The notes below the pieces were generated by a model. That model was not told the DNA's origin and did no database searches. It saw only the letters and a program-made list of their open reading frames with translations. From assembly GCF_023016065.1 (NCBI RefSeq), contig NZ_JALKAQ010000001.1, positions 1-64,000 on the forward strand: a stretch of 64,000 nucleotides of DNA, read 5' to 3'. This DNA is from Marinobacter sp. S0848L. GTDB taxonomy: Bacteria; Pseudomonadota; Gammaproteobacteria; Pseudomonadales; Oleiphilaceae. The position numbers were made by a program, and so were the translations under genes. Positions 46,131-54,737 of the stretch are shown in pieces (positions within the stretch are counted from its first letter, which is position 1; every line of letters starts with the position of its first letter).

Positions 46131-47435
46131 ATGGCTAAGAAACCTGTCACTTCACGTTCTGGCCGTTTTCTTAAACTGGCCGGCATGACCGCTTCCGTGG
46201 CCAGCGAATACGCCGGCCAGAAAGCCCGCGGCCTGTTTCGTACCGTCGACGACGAAGGGGCCAAAAGCGAAAGCTACACCCGCATGGCCGGACAGATTGC
46301 CGACACACTCGGCGAGATGAAAGGCGCGGTCATGAAAGTCGGCCAGATCGCCTCCCAGACCCAGGACTTTCTGCCTAAAGAGTTTTCAGACGCCTTAGAA
46401 AAGCTGCAAAAAGAAGCGCCTCCTATGCCGTTCGAGGTCATTCTGAAGCAGGTGGAAAGCGAACTGGGCAAACCCGTCAGCGAACTCTTCGAATACCTGC
46501 AGGAAAGCCCTTACGCCTCGGCCTCTATTGGCCAAGTTCACCGCGCCCGCATGCACGATGGCACAGATGTGATCGTCAAAGTGCAGTACCCCGGCGTTGA
46601 TGAATCCTGCGACTCGGATCTGAAACAGCTGCGCATGGCGCTAAAACTTGGCGGCCTGCTGAAGATGCCGAAAAAAAGCGTCGATCTGTTGTTCGGAGAA
46701 ATCCGGGAGCGCCTGAAGGAAGAACTGGACTACGAGAACGAGGCCCAAAACCTCAAAATCTTCGGCGAATTCCACAAAGATCAACCTTGGGTGATCATCC
46801 CAAGGGTCATCGATAGCCACTCGACTCGGCGGGTTCTAACACTAGAGTTGGTGGAAGGCGATCACATCAGCAAGGTCACACCTGACCGCTACTCTCAGGA
46901 AACCTTGAACCTCATCGGCCACCGCATCTTCTCCATCATGGCCGACCAGTTGTTCCGGTTCCAATGCATTCACGGTGATCCACACGCAGGCAACTTTGCC
47001 TACCGGCCGGACGGCACCATCGTGATGTACGATTTTGGTTGTGTGAAGAAACTGAAGCCGGAAATTGTGGAGGCTTACCGGAACGCTCTCATCTCGGCAC
47101 TGGAAGAAGACTACAGCAGCCTCGATCAACACCTGATCGATTTAGGCGCTCGCGTAGGCAGCCAACCGGCCATCGATGAAGCCTACTACGCCATGTGGCG
47201 CGATATTTTGATAGTACCTTTCGTGGGTGACGAGCCTTACGATTTTGCGGAAGCCGATATCCACATGCAGGTAGCAGCAAAAACCAGCACGGTTTTTAAA
47301 TACTTGGACTCCTTTAAGCCGCCGGTCGAAAGCATTTTTATAGACAGGATGATTGCAGGGCATTACTGGATGTTGAAGCGACTAGGTGTGCAAGCTGCGT
47401 TCAAGAGCGAACTGGAGAAATACCTGCAGGCTTGA
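46131..47435 (+). CDS. ABC1/UbiB-family atypical kinase
   Basis: A 434-residue protein of the AarF/ABC1/UbiB kinase-like family, which supports ubiquinone or isoprenoid lipid metabolism. The KxGQ motif (MKVGQIAS), ASASIGQVHRA, ELDYENEAQN, HGDPHAGNF catalytic loop and YDFGCV metal motif are intact. It lacks the C-terminal transmembrane pair of UbiB itself, so it is a paralogue like yeast Coq8/MCP2 types. It is followed after 22 bp by repeat G. Confidence 0.87.
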   Translation: MAKKPVTSRSGRFLKLAGMTASVASEYAGQKARGLFRTVDDEGAKSESYTRMAGQIADTLGEMKGAVMKVGQIASQTQDFLPKEFSDALEKLQKEAPPMPFEVILKQVESELGKPVSELFEYLQESPYASASIGQVHRARMHDGTDVIVKVQYPGVDESCDSDLKQLRMALKLGGLLKMPKKSVDLLFGEIRERLKEELDYENEAQNLKIFGEFHKDQPWVIIPRVIDSHSTRRVLTLELVEGDHISKVTPDRYSQETLNLIGHRIFSIMADQLFRFQCIHGDPHAGNFAYRPDGTIVMYDFGCVKKLKPEIVEAYRNALISALEEDYSSLDQHLIDLGARVGSQPAIDEAYYAMWRDILIVPFVGDEPYDFAEADIHMQVAAKTSTVFKYLDSFKPPVESIFIDRMIAGHYWMLKRLGVQAAFKSELEKYLQA

Positions 47436-47457
47436 GGCATATGTCATCAGGTGCAAA

Positions 47458-47566
47458 CCCTGTCGGGGGGCGCTGTCCAAAAACCGCTCCTTCGGCACGT
47501 CCATGTGACGCTTCTGCTCCGCCATCCATGGCTGCGCACATTTTTGGACAGCGCCCCCCGACAGGG
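47458..47566 (-). repeat. Palindromic repeat element, copy G
   Basis: Perfect 26-bp arms (47458-47483 with 47541-47566), ending in A5/T5 at the core. On the minus strand the loops are ATGGAT and ATGGAC. It lies between the convergent ABC1-kinase and sirtuin genes, 22 bp from one stop and 15 bp from the other. Its core is most like copy B. Confidence 0.92.
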
Positions 47567-47581
47567 CCCAAGCTCTTTAGT

Positions 47582-48268
47582 CTATCCGCTAAAACCTAAC
47601 GCATTCACCCACTCAGCCAAGCCTTCACTCGCCCCTTTTCGGATTACTCGGGCCCGGGAAACTGTTGCTGGCTCGCCGGGGTCGATAACTGTAATCGGCA
47701 CATCAATATCCACTTCATGAACCAATCCAGCTGCCGGATAAACCTGCAAAGAGGTCCCGACAATCAACAACCGATCCGCCGTGCTCACCAACTCAGCAGC
47801 CGCGTCCAGCATTGGCACTTCCTCACCGAACCAGACAATATGCGGGCGCAACTGGGCGCCACGGTCACAGGTGTCACCGGGCTGGATGTCGCGGTAACCG
47901 ATGTCGTAGACCAGCTGGGGATCAACCGCGCTTCGCGCTTTGGTCAACTCACCGTGCAAGTGGACCACATTGGTTGAACCACCCCGCTCGTGGAGGTTAT
48001 CAACATTCTGGGTAACCACCGTAACCCGGTATTGGCTTTCCAGTTCCGCCAACAGGCGGTGGGCCCGGTTGGGCTCGACTTCCTGAAGCTGCCGGCGCCG
48101 TTCGTTATAGAACCGGAGCACCAAGTCCCGGTTCCGTTCGAAGGCTTCCGGCGTGGCTACGTCGTACACACTGTGTTTTTCCCATAACCCATCGTTATCC
48201 CGAAAGGTGGAAAGCCCGCTTTCGGCGCTTATACCAGCGCCGGTGAGTACAACGATATGCTCTTTCAT
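47582..48268 (-). CDS. cobB: NAD-dependent sirtuin deacylase
   Basis: A 228-residue Sir2 protein. It has GAGISAESGLSTFRD, TQNVDNLHERGG, catalytic His in HLHGEL and VGTSLQVYPAAGL. Tyr54 and Arg57 (YxxR) match the pair that selects succinyl/malonyl groups in SIRT5-class enzymes. The zinc module with four cysteines is absent; only one Cys remains (GDTCDRG). Its start overlaps the stop of the upstream dehydrogenase by one base (TGATG). Confidence 0.88.
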   Translation of the reverse strand: MKEHIVVLTGAGISAESGLSTFRDNDGLWEKHSVYDVATPEAFERNRDLVLRFYNERRRQLQEVEPNRAHRLLAELESQYRVTVVTQNVDNLHERGGSTNVVHLHGELTKARSAVDPQLVYDIGYRDIQPGDTCDRGAQLRPHIVWFGEEVPMLDAAAELVSTADRLLIVGTSLQVYPAAGLVHEVDIDVPITVIDPGEPATVSRARVIRKGASEGLAEWVNALGFSG

Positions 48269-49671
48269 CAGTCGAATATCTTACCTGGGTTCATAATGCC
48301 GCTTGGATCGAATGCCAGCTTTATACCTTTAAGGTAGGCTATTTCAGCTTCACTGCGGGTGTACTGTAGGTAGGGCTTTTTGGTCATGCCTACGCCGTGC
48401 TCCGCAGACACACTGCCCTGATAGCGCTCAACAATTTCGAACACCCACTTATTCACCTGCTGGCACTTCTCAAAGAAGTCTTCTTTGGCCATGTCTTCAG
48501 GTTTCAGAATGTTCAGGTGCAGGTTGCCGTCGCCGATGTGGCCGAACCAGATGATTTCAAAGTCCGGGTAGTGCTCGGTCACCACGCTGTCGATTTCCTG
48601 CAGGAAGCCCGGAACCTTGGACACCACTACAGAAATATCGTTCTTGTAGGGTATGCGCGGCGCGATGGACTCGGAGATACGCTCCCGTAGCTGCCACAAG
48701 CTGTTGGCCTGGGTTTCGCTCTGGCTGATGACGCCATCCAGCACCCAGCCTTTTTCCACACACTCTTCGAACAGCGCCATGGCATCGTCCATCACCTGAT
48801 CGGACACAGCCTCGAATTCCAGAAGCGCATAGTACGGTGCTTCGGTTTCAAACGGCGCTTGTACCTGCCCGTGGGCCAATACGTGCTGCATTGCTTGGTG
48901 GGAGAAAAATTCGTAAGCGGTCAGGTCCAGCTTGCTCTGGAACGACTGCAGCACATCCATGGTGTTGACCAGGTCGTTCAAACCCAGCACCAGCACGGTC
49001 AGGTTGTCCGGCGTGCGGGTCAGTTTCATGGTGGCTTCGGTGATAAAGCCCAAGGTGCCTTCTGCGCCGATAAACAGATGGCGCAAATCGTAGCCGGTGT
49101 TGTTCTTGGCCAGATCTTTGTTCAGGTCAAGAATGTCACCCTTACCGGTGACGACCTTCAGGCCAGCAACCCAATCACGGCTCATGCCGTAGCGAATCAC
49201 CTTAATGCCACCGGCGTTGGTGGACAGGTTGCCACCCAACTGGCTGGAACCGGCAGACGCGAAGTCCACGGGGTAATACAGGCCATTTTCTTCCGCGAAG
49301 TTTTGCAGTTGCTCGGTAACAACCCCGGCCTGGCAGCGCACAGTGCGGTCACTGGCGTTAAAATCCAACACCTGATTCATGTTATCGAACGCCACCACGA
49401 TCTCGCCGTTGGCAGCCACTGCACCCGCGCTCAAACCCGTACGCCCGCCCGACGGCACCAAGCCGATCTTATTCTCGTTGGCAAACTTGACCACTGCCTG
49501 CACCTGCTCGGTGGTTTTCGGCAGCACAATAGCCAGCGGCTTGGGCGGATAGATTTTGGTCCAGTCCTTACCGTAGGTGTCCAGATCGGAAGGGTCAGTC
49601 AATACTTTGCCCGGGTTTTCAGCGGTCGTAACCAGTTCTTCAAGGGCGGCAATGATCTGTTCGGAACTCAT
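48268..49671 (-). CDS. FAD-linked D-2-hydroxyglutarate dehydrogenase
   Basis: A 467-residue flavoprotein of the GlcD/D2HGDH family. The FAD-binding PCMH domain has VPSGGRTGLSAGAV, GSSQLGGNLSTNAGG and GAEGTLGFITEA. The C-terminal domain has FGHIGDGNLHLN and SAEHGVG with metal-binding His. It oxidises D-2-hydroxyglutarate to 2-oxoglutarate. It diverges from serA, as in Pseudomonas PA0316/PA0317 (from memory), where it removes the D-2-hydroxyglutarate made by SerA. The start at 49671 (MSSEQIIAAL) is preferred to 49743 because the longer N terminus looks non-native. Confidence 0.85.
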   Translation of the reverse strand: MSSEQIIAALEELVTTAENPGKVLTDPSDLDTYGKDWTKIYPPKPLAIVLPKTTEQVQAVVKFANENKIGLVPSGGRTGLSAGAVAANGEIVVAFDNMNQVLDFNASDRTVRCQAGVVTEQLQNFAEENGLYYPVDFASAGSSQLGGNLSTNAGGIKVIRYGMSRDWVAGLKVVTGKGDILDLNKDLAKNNTGYDLRHLFIGAEGTLGFITEATMKLTRTPDNLTVLVLGLNDLVNTMDVLQSFQSKLDLTAYEFFSHQAMQHVLAHGQVQAPFETEAPYYALLEFEAVSDQVMDDAMALFEECVEKGWVLDGVISQSETQANSLWQLRERISESIAPRIPYKNDISVVVSKVPGFLQEIDSVVTEHYPDFEIIWFGHIGDGNLHLNILKPEDMAKEDFFEKCQQVNKWVFEIVERYQGSVSAEHGVGMTKKPYLQYTRSEAEIAYLKGIKLAFDPSGIMNPGKIFD

Positions 49672-49751
49672 GAGCGTGTCGGTCTCGTCAGGTTTGGGCT
49701 CTGGTTTGATCAAAATCAACACAAAAAGAATTGATCCAGGCAAACCGGCGC

Positions 49752-49780
49752 ACTGTGAAAATCGATCTTTATGGTATCAT
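49752..49780 (+). promoter_or_regulatory. Candidate serA promoter
   Basis: TATCAT at 49775-49780 preceded by TGG forms an extended -10. A weak -35-like CTGTGA lies at 49753-49758 with a 16-bp spacer. It lies about 80 bp upstream of the serA start, in the divergent interval. Confidence 0.35.
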
Positions 49781-49859
49781 ACCGCCCCTGTTCTGTGAGC
49801 TAGGCCGACGATCCTGGCCGCAGGTCATTTCACGTGACGAAAGGTTCGGAAGCACGCCC

Positions 49860-51089
49860 ATGTCAAATACGTCTCTCGAAAAGAGCAAAATCCGGATCCT
49901 GCTGCTGGAAGGCGTCCATCAATCTGCCATTGATACCCTGAACGCTGCGGGCTACACCAATATTGAGTACCTGACCCACTCACTCGCTGAAGAAGAGCTG
50001 ATTGAAAAAATCGCCGATGCGCATTTTGTTGGCATTCGCTCTCGCACTCAGTTGACTGAGAAAGTATTTGAGTCCGCTAAAAAGCTGGTCGCTGTGGGCT
50101 GCTTCTGCATCGGAACCAATCAGGTCGACCTGAAAGCTGCAACCCGTCGTGGTATCGCCGTATTCAACGCGCCTTTCTCCAACACCCGCTCTGTTGCAGA
50201 ACTGGTTCTGGCACAGGCTATTCTGCTGTTGCGTGGCGTGCCCGAAAAGAGTGCCAAAGCGCACCGCGGTGAGTGGCAGAAGTCTGCCAAAGACAGCTAC
50301 GAAATTCGCGGCAAGAAGCTGGGCATCATCGGTTACGGTAACATCGGTACTCAATTCAGTGTTCTGGCGGAAAGTCTGGGCATGGACGTGTACTTCTACG
50401 ATGTGGTTTCCAAACTGCCGATTGGTAACGCCACTCAGGTTGGCTCACTGAACGAACTGCTGAACATTGCGGATGTGGTTTCTCTGCACGTGCCGGAAAC
50501 ACCGTCCACTAAGTACATGTTCAAAGCGGAACAGCTGGCACAGATGAAGCCTGGCTCCATCTTGATGAATGCTTCCCGCGGAACCGTTGTGGATATTGAC
50601 GCTCTGGCCGAGACGCTTCGTTCCGGCAAACTGCTGGGCGCTGCGATCGACGTGTTCCCGGTTGAGCCGAAATCCAACGATGAAGAATTTGTGTCTCCGC
50701 TGCGCGAATTCGACAACGTGATCCTGACCCCGCACGTGGGCGGCTCAACCATCGAAGCCCAGGAAAACATTGGTCGCGAAGTGGCTGAAAAGCTCGCCAT
50801 GTACAGCGACAATGGCACCTCCGTTTCTTCCGTAAACTTCCCGGAAGTTGCACTGCCGTCGCACCCGGATCAGCACCGTTTGTTGCACATTCACGAGAAC
50901 GTGCCGGGTGTTATGTCCGAGATCAACCAGGTGTTCTCGGAGAACAACATCAACATCTGCGGGCAGTACCTGCAAACCAAAGAAGATATTGGTTACGTGG
51001 TTGTGGATGTCGACAAAGCCTACGGTGAGCTGGCACTTGAAAAGCTGCGTCAGGTTAAGGGCACTATTCGTACCCGCGTACTGTTCTGA
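49860..51089 (+). CDS. serA: D-3-phosphoglycerate dehydrogenase
   Basis: The first committed enzyme of serine biosynthesis. Its 409 residues match the Escherichia coli-length type. The NAD-binding Rossmann motif is GIIGYGNIGTQ, and the substrate Arg/His elements include RSRTQLT and HVGGSTIEAQ. The C-terminal ACT domain (HIHENVPGVMSEIN) gives serine feedback. The start at 49860 has GGAAG upstream and gives the normal N terminus; the longer frame to 49731 is unlikely. It ends in a strong terminator. Confidence 0.94.
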   Translation: MSNTSLEKSKIRILLLEGVHQSAIDTLNAAGYTNIEYLTHSLAEEELIEKIADAHFVGIRSRTQLTEKVFESAKKLVAVGCFCIGTNQVDLKAATRRGIAVFNAPFSNTRSVAELVLAQAILLLRGVPEKSAKAHRGEWQKSAKDSYEIRGKKLGIIGYGNIGTQFSVLAESLGMDVYFYDVVSKLPIGNATQVGSLNELLNIADVVSLHVPETPSTKYMFKAEQLAQMKPGSILMNASRGTVVDIDALAETLRSGKLLGAAIDVFPVEPKSNDEEFVSPLREFDNVILTPHVGGSTIEAQENIGREVAEKLAMYSDNGTSVSSVNFPEVALPSHPDQHRLLHIHENVPGVMSEINQVFSENNINICGQYLQTKEDIGYVVVDVDKAYGELALEKLRQVKGTIRTRVLF

Positions 51090-51114
51090 GATAAGCCAAT
51101 TCGGCACATTCAGA

Positions 51115-51151
51115 ACACAAAAAAACCGGACGATGTCCGGTTTTTTTGTGT
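51115..51151. terminator. Strong bidirectional terminator after serA
   Basis: A perfect 17-bp stem (51115-51131 with 51135-51151) with a 3-nt loop. The stem contains A7 and T7 runs on its two sides, so both strands end in a U run after the CCGGAC/GTCCGG helix. Confidence 0.92.
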
Positions 51152-51161
51152 CTGCCATTAA

Positions 51162-51628
51162 TTACTGCGGTGCGCGCAGCAACAAATTCGGCGAACCGGC
51201 TTTGATGCCGCTAAGCACATTGCCTGTGCCCAAATTAACTACCGCGTCTGCCACCTGAGCAGGCGTCAGGCCCGGCTGTTCGGCCAGAATCAACGCCGAA
51301 ACCCCGGCCACGTGAGGCGATGCCATCGAGGTACCACTGATGGTATTGGTTTGACTATCGGCTTCGTACCAGGCAGCGGTGATTTCCGATTCCGGCAATC
51401 ACATCGGCGTTGCTGCCAGCCCCCGAGCAATCCAACACCCGCACTGGCGCCACGGACGCTTGTTTGGCAACACCATAAGACGTGCTGGCTACGTGGGTAC
51501 CGTGGCCGTTACAGTCTGTGGTATCGGTGGCATCTGTTGATCCGCCCAGATTAAGAAGCGGCCCGATCAACGGCAACGCGCCCAGCCCCAGTAAGTCCGT
51601 AAGCGGTGATTAGTGCGTACTTTTTCAT
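51162..51628 (-). pseudogene. Decayed aqualysin/proteinase K-like subtilisin
   Basis: Fragments of an S8 protease in order but in different frames. A signal-peptide-like start ([11 protein letters not shown]) at 51628 soon hits a stop. The His block ([11 protein letters not shown] ... [20 protein letters not shown]) lies in another frame. The Ser block ([27 protein letters not shown]) and C terminus follow in a third frame. The propeptide and catalytic Asp block are missing, and most of the region between His and Ser is deleted. About 470 bp remain of an expected 1.2 kb or more. It cannot make an active enzyme. Confidence 0.88.
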
Positions 51629-51734
51629 AGGATACTGCTCTCTTGTTATCGTTAGTTGAACAAGTGAACTTGACACAATGTGAACTGCTTCACAGTATCC
51701 AATCAGGCCAACTCTGAAACCGCCTGCCATAACG

Positions 51735-51770
51735 TAAAAAGCTTCGCGACCCAACGGCGGCGAAGCTTCC
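51735..51770 (-). terminator. Intrinsic terminator downstream of the OmpA-like lipoprotein gene
   Basis: On the minus strand a 9-bp stem (AAGCTTCGC/GCGAAGCTT) with a 12-nt loop is followed by a T run (51740-51736). It lies about 55 bp after the stop. Confidence 0.7.
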
Positions 51771-51821
51771 AGAAACCCGGCATTACCGGGATTCAAACGC
51801 TCTATGTTAAACGCATAACAC

Positions 51822-52481
51822 TTATTGCATGGGCACCAGCGTCAGCTCAACACGGCGGTTCTGTTCACGTCCCGCTGCCGTTTCATTAGAGGCAATGGGC
51901 GAACGCTCACCGTAACCGGTGGCGCGAGTCCGTCTGGGCTCGATGCCTTGGTTCATCAAGAAGTCACGCACCGAAGACGCACGACGCTCACTCAACAGCT
52001 GATTGTAGCTGTCACGACCGGTGCTGTCGGTATGACCATCAATCTGAATGATGGTTTTATCAAATTCTTTCAATACAAGCGCCACCGATTCCAGAGTACC
52101 GGTGAATCCCGAGCGAATGCTGGATTGGTCTGTGTTGAATGTGATGTTACCCGGCATAACCAATTCAATCTGGTCGCCATTACGAACCACACGCACGCCC
52201 GTGCCTTCCAGTCTTTGACGGAGTTGCGCTTCCTGACGGTCCATGTAGTAACCAATGCCTCCGCCCACTGCAGCACCGCCTGCGGCGCCAATCAAAGCGC
52301 CCTTACCACGATCGCTCTTACTGGAAGTGGCAGCGCCAATAGCCGCGCCACCCAAGGCGCCGATGATGCTACCTTTCGTTGCGTTCGATGTTTTCTCTTC
52401 CCCGGTGTACGGGTCGTAGGTCATACAACCACTCAGACCAACCGTCGCAACGGTAAAGGCAAGGATTGTCTTCTTCATCAC
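51822..52481 (-). CDS. OmpA-family lipoprotein with glycine zipper (YiaD-like)
   Basis: A 219-residue outer-membrane lipoprotein. The lipobox is LSGC. A glycine-zipper segment (about 35-80; GSIIGALGGAAIGAA, GALIGAAGGAAVGGGIGYYMD) may insert in the membrane. The C-terminal OmpA peptidoglycan-binding domain has IDGHTDSTGRDSYNQLLSERRA. It stabilises the envelope. It lies 46 bp downstream of a same-strand hydrolase gene. Confidence 0.92.
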   Translation of the reverse strand: MMKKTILAFTVATVGLSGCMTYDPYTGEEKTSNATKGSIIGALGGAAIGAATSSKSDRGKGALIGAAGGAAVGGGIGYYMDRQEAQLRQRLEGTGVRVVRNGDQIELVMPGNITFNTDQSSIRSGFTGTLESVALVLKEFDKTIIQIDGHTDSTGRDSYNQLLSERRASSVRDFLMNQGIEPRRTRATGYGERSPIASNETAAGREQNRRVELTLVPMQ

Positions 52482-52527
52482 AAACTCCTGATGCTATTAA
52501 TGTTGTATCCGGCCATTCCAGACCACA

Positions 52528-53517
52528 TTACTGCGAGAATGTATCAATAATGGTATTGAATACCGTCGCCTGCAAATCTTTGGCCTCATTAACCAAGTGA
52601 TGGCGCCCATCCGGAATGGTGCGTTCATTCACTGACGAAAACTTGTTTCGAATAATCCGCAAATTGTGTTGCCAATCAACGGTCAGGTCTTTTTCACCCT
52701 GAACAACCGTGACCGGGAAATCCACCGGCCGAGCCGACTCGATGTGTGGTACCCACTGCCGTAGCGCCGTTACCCAGTCCACATGCACAGCCCGAGCCTG
52801 TAAAGGATCATGTTCCCGTAGAAACTTCAGGAACCGGGTGTTACTGCTGTTTTGGCCAAACGCTCTGCGCCATCGGCTCAGGAAGGGGCGCGCGACACTG
52901 TGCAGCATCTTGGCCCCTAACCAACCCATCGGCCGAACCAAAGGGGCCAACAACACCACTTTCCGGAACGCTGAGGTTTCCTGGTTATGGTGGTTAGACA
53001 ACAGATAGTCGATCAATATCGCTCCACCTGTGCTCTGACCAACCGCGAACCACGGCCCCCGAATTTTATCGTCCACCTGCGCCATCACCTCCGACAGAAC
53101 CGCCTGATACTCCAGGAAGCTGCCAATAGCGGCTGGTGTCCCACTGGACAGACCATGGCCCGGTTGGTCATAGGCAAGCACATCAAAGCCGGCACCCAGA
53201 CACCGGTCAATAAGCTGGGTATACAGCCCAACGTGATCGAAGTAGCCGTGTAAAATAAATACGGTACCTTTGGACTCAACGGAATCTGGCAACCGGAAAT
53301 AGTGCACCATGACTTCATGATGCTGAGCTTTGATGTAGCCTTGGTGATACGCCACCTCCGGGTGTTCTACCCAAAGGTCCAGACCGTAAAACCGACAATA
53401 GGCTTCCATCTCGGAGCTCAGTTCCCGGGGCTGCTGAGGATTAAACGGCTCAAGCCTTTCAAGCAACGAGTGCCTGTCCCAGTTCGGTATTTCTATGGTA
53501 TCTGTTTTCCAGTACAC
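52528..53517 (-). CDS. Alpha/beta hydrolase, monoacylglycerol lipase-like
   Basis: A 329-residue alpha/beta hydrolase of the Hydrolase_4 (lysophospholipase/monoglyceride lipase) type. It has the oxyanion motif LHGYFDH, nucleophile elbow GQSTGG, the acid in QGEKDLTVDW and catalytic His in GRHHLVNE. No signal peptide is present, so it is cytoplasmic or membrane-associated. It is divergent from the second hydrolase gene across 70 bp. Confidence 0.87.
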   Translation of the reverse strand: MYWKTDTIEIPNWDRHSLLERLEPFNPQQPRELSSEMEAYCRFYGLDLWVEHPEVAYHQGYIKAQHHEVMVHYFRLPDSVESKGTVFILHGYFDHVGLYTQLIDRCLGAGFDVLAYDQPGHGLSSGTPAAIGSFLEYQAVLSEVMAQVDDKIRGPWFAVGQSTGGAILIDYLLSNHHNQETSAFRKVVLLAPLVRPMGWLGAKMLHSVARPFLSRWRRAFGQNSSNTRFLKFLREHDPLQARAVHVDWVTALRQWVPHIESARPVDFPVTVVQGEKDLTVDWQHNLRIIRNKFSSVNERTIPDGRHHLVNEAKDLQATVFNTIIDTFSQ

Positions 53518-53587
53518 GTAGAGTTAAACGCCTGTCATGTGTCAATAATTGACGATCATCCTAACGCATTCACCGGGGAGAACACAG

Positions 53588-54481
53588 ATGTTCCAACCGC
53601 TTCTTGAAGCCGGCTTGCGCCAGACTATGTATCGACTCGTACGCCCTTTGCTGTCAAACGGTGTTTCGTTAAAGCTGCAGCGCAATCTGATTCGACAAGC
53701 CTACAGAACGTCAGTGCCTCCCCGCAGCGTACAGTTCACCCAAGGCACACTGGGGCAGGTACCGGTGTTGCGCACCCGGATGAACAACCACTCCACGGGC
53801 ACCGTCGTTTACCTGCACGGCGGCGGTTACATTCTAGGTTCTGCAGCCACCCACAAAGGTATTGCCGGCCATTTGGCAAAACTGACGGGGTGTGAAGTCA
53901 TCATTCCGGATTACCGACTGGCCCCGGAACACCCCTACCCCGCTGCACCCGAGGATGCCGAAGCGGTATTTCGGGCCTTAATAAAAGAAGGGAAGCCAGC
54001 GGAAAAGATAGCCATTGCCGGAGATTCAGCTGGCGGTGGTCTGTCGTTGGTGCTGGCGATGCGGCTTCGGGATCACGGACACCCGTTACCATCTTCTATT
54101 ACATGTTTTTCACCTTGGACCGATCTGACGAGTCAGCAGCTTTACTCGCCCGAATGCGAACCGGTTCTTCATGCAAGCTGGGTTTTCAAAGCCGCGAAAA
54201 TGTATGCGGGTGAAGGCGCGCTCACCAATCCTATGATTTCGCCCGTCTTTGGTGATCTGAAAGGGCTACCCCCGACGCTGATCCAAGTGGGCGGTCAGGA
54301 AATTTTACTGAATGACGCCACTCGTCTGGCGGACGCCGCTAAAGCGGCACAGGTCGATGCAACACTCGAAATCTACAACGGCCTGTGGCACGTGTTTCAG
54401 ACCCACAGCGCCCAGCTAACGCGTGCGTCCGACGCCCTTGTCGTCGCGGCCAAGCACATCAGGCGTCACCTGGCAGAGTAA
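53588..54481 (+). CDS. Alpha/beta hydrolase, HSL-family esterase
   Basis: A 297-residue esterase of the hormone-sensitive-lipase group (bacterial family IV). It has the oxyanion HGGGYILGS, nucleophile GDSAGGG, the acidic region around [11 protein letters not shown] and catalytic His in GLWHVFQ. GGGGAG-type SD (GGGGAG) before the ATG at 53588 supports this start over 53549. Short-chain acyl esters are the likely substrates. The last 23 bp overlap the convergent GIY-YIG gene. Confidence 0.87.
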   Translation: MFQPLLEAGLRQTMYRLVRPLLSNGVSLKLQRNLIRQAYRTSVPPRSVQFTQGTLGQVPVLRTRMNNHSTGTVVYLHGGGYILGSAATHKGIAGHLAKLTGCEVIIPDYRLAPEHPYPAAPEDAEAVFRALIKEGKPAEKIAIAGDSAGGGLSLVLAMRLRDHGHPLPSSITCFSPWTDLTSQQLYSPECEPVLHASWVFKAAKMYAGEGALTNPMISPVFGDLKGLPPTLIQVGGQEILLNDATRLADAAKAAQVDATLEIYNGLWHVFQTHSAQLTRASDALVVAAKHIRRHLAE

Positions 54482-54737
54482 CCTCGCCTCGCAGCAGGGC
54501 CTCTTTCCGCGCTCTCGGCCAACGTTTAACTTGCCACTCCAACCGGGATGCCCGGCTCCGGTCACCCGCCAGCGCGTGAAATTCCAACGTCAGCGGACCT
54601 TTACCCCGCAAGCTGCGGGCGCCCTTTGGGGCGCCCGCCTGGTGCTCGGAAAAACGTCGGGGTACGTCAGTGGTTATCCCCGTGTACAAACTGCCCGCTG
54701 CCGTGCGCACCAGGTACAGATGCCACAGCTCAGCCAT
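54459..54737 (-). CDS. GIY-YIG domain protein (UPF0213/YhbQ type)
   Basis: A 92-residue single-domain GIY-YIG nuclease-fold protein. It starts [32 protein letters not shown], in which LYLV ... YTGIT is the GIY-YIG pair and the following Arg and His are catalytic positions. The Glu in [10 protein letters not shown] is the usual metal ligand. It is the last gene of a four-gene minus-strand operon, overlapping the transporter gene by 8 bp. Confidence 0.87.
   Translation of the reverse strand: MAELWHLYLVRTAAGSLYTGITTDVPRRFSEHQAGAPKGARSLRGKGPLTLEFHALAGDRSRASRLEWQVKRWPRARKEALLRGEVTLPGDA

Noticed and set aside
32282..47566. Repeat elements as ordinary intrinsic terminators
   Set aside because: The T runs lie at the inner end of the outer stem, next to the core, not after its 3' arm; copy C has no T run at all.
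48859..49734. Plus-strand frame of 291 codons opposite the D-2-hydroxyglutarate dehydrogenase
   Set aside because: Antisense shadow of a well-conserved flavoprotein; composition is typical of reverse frames.
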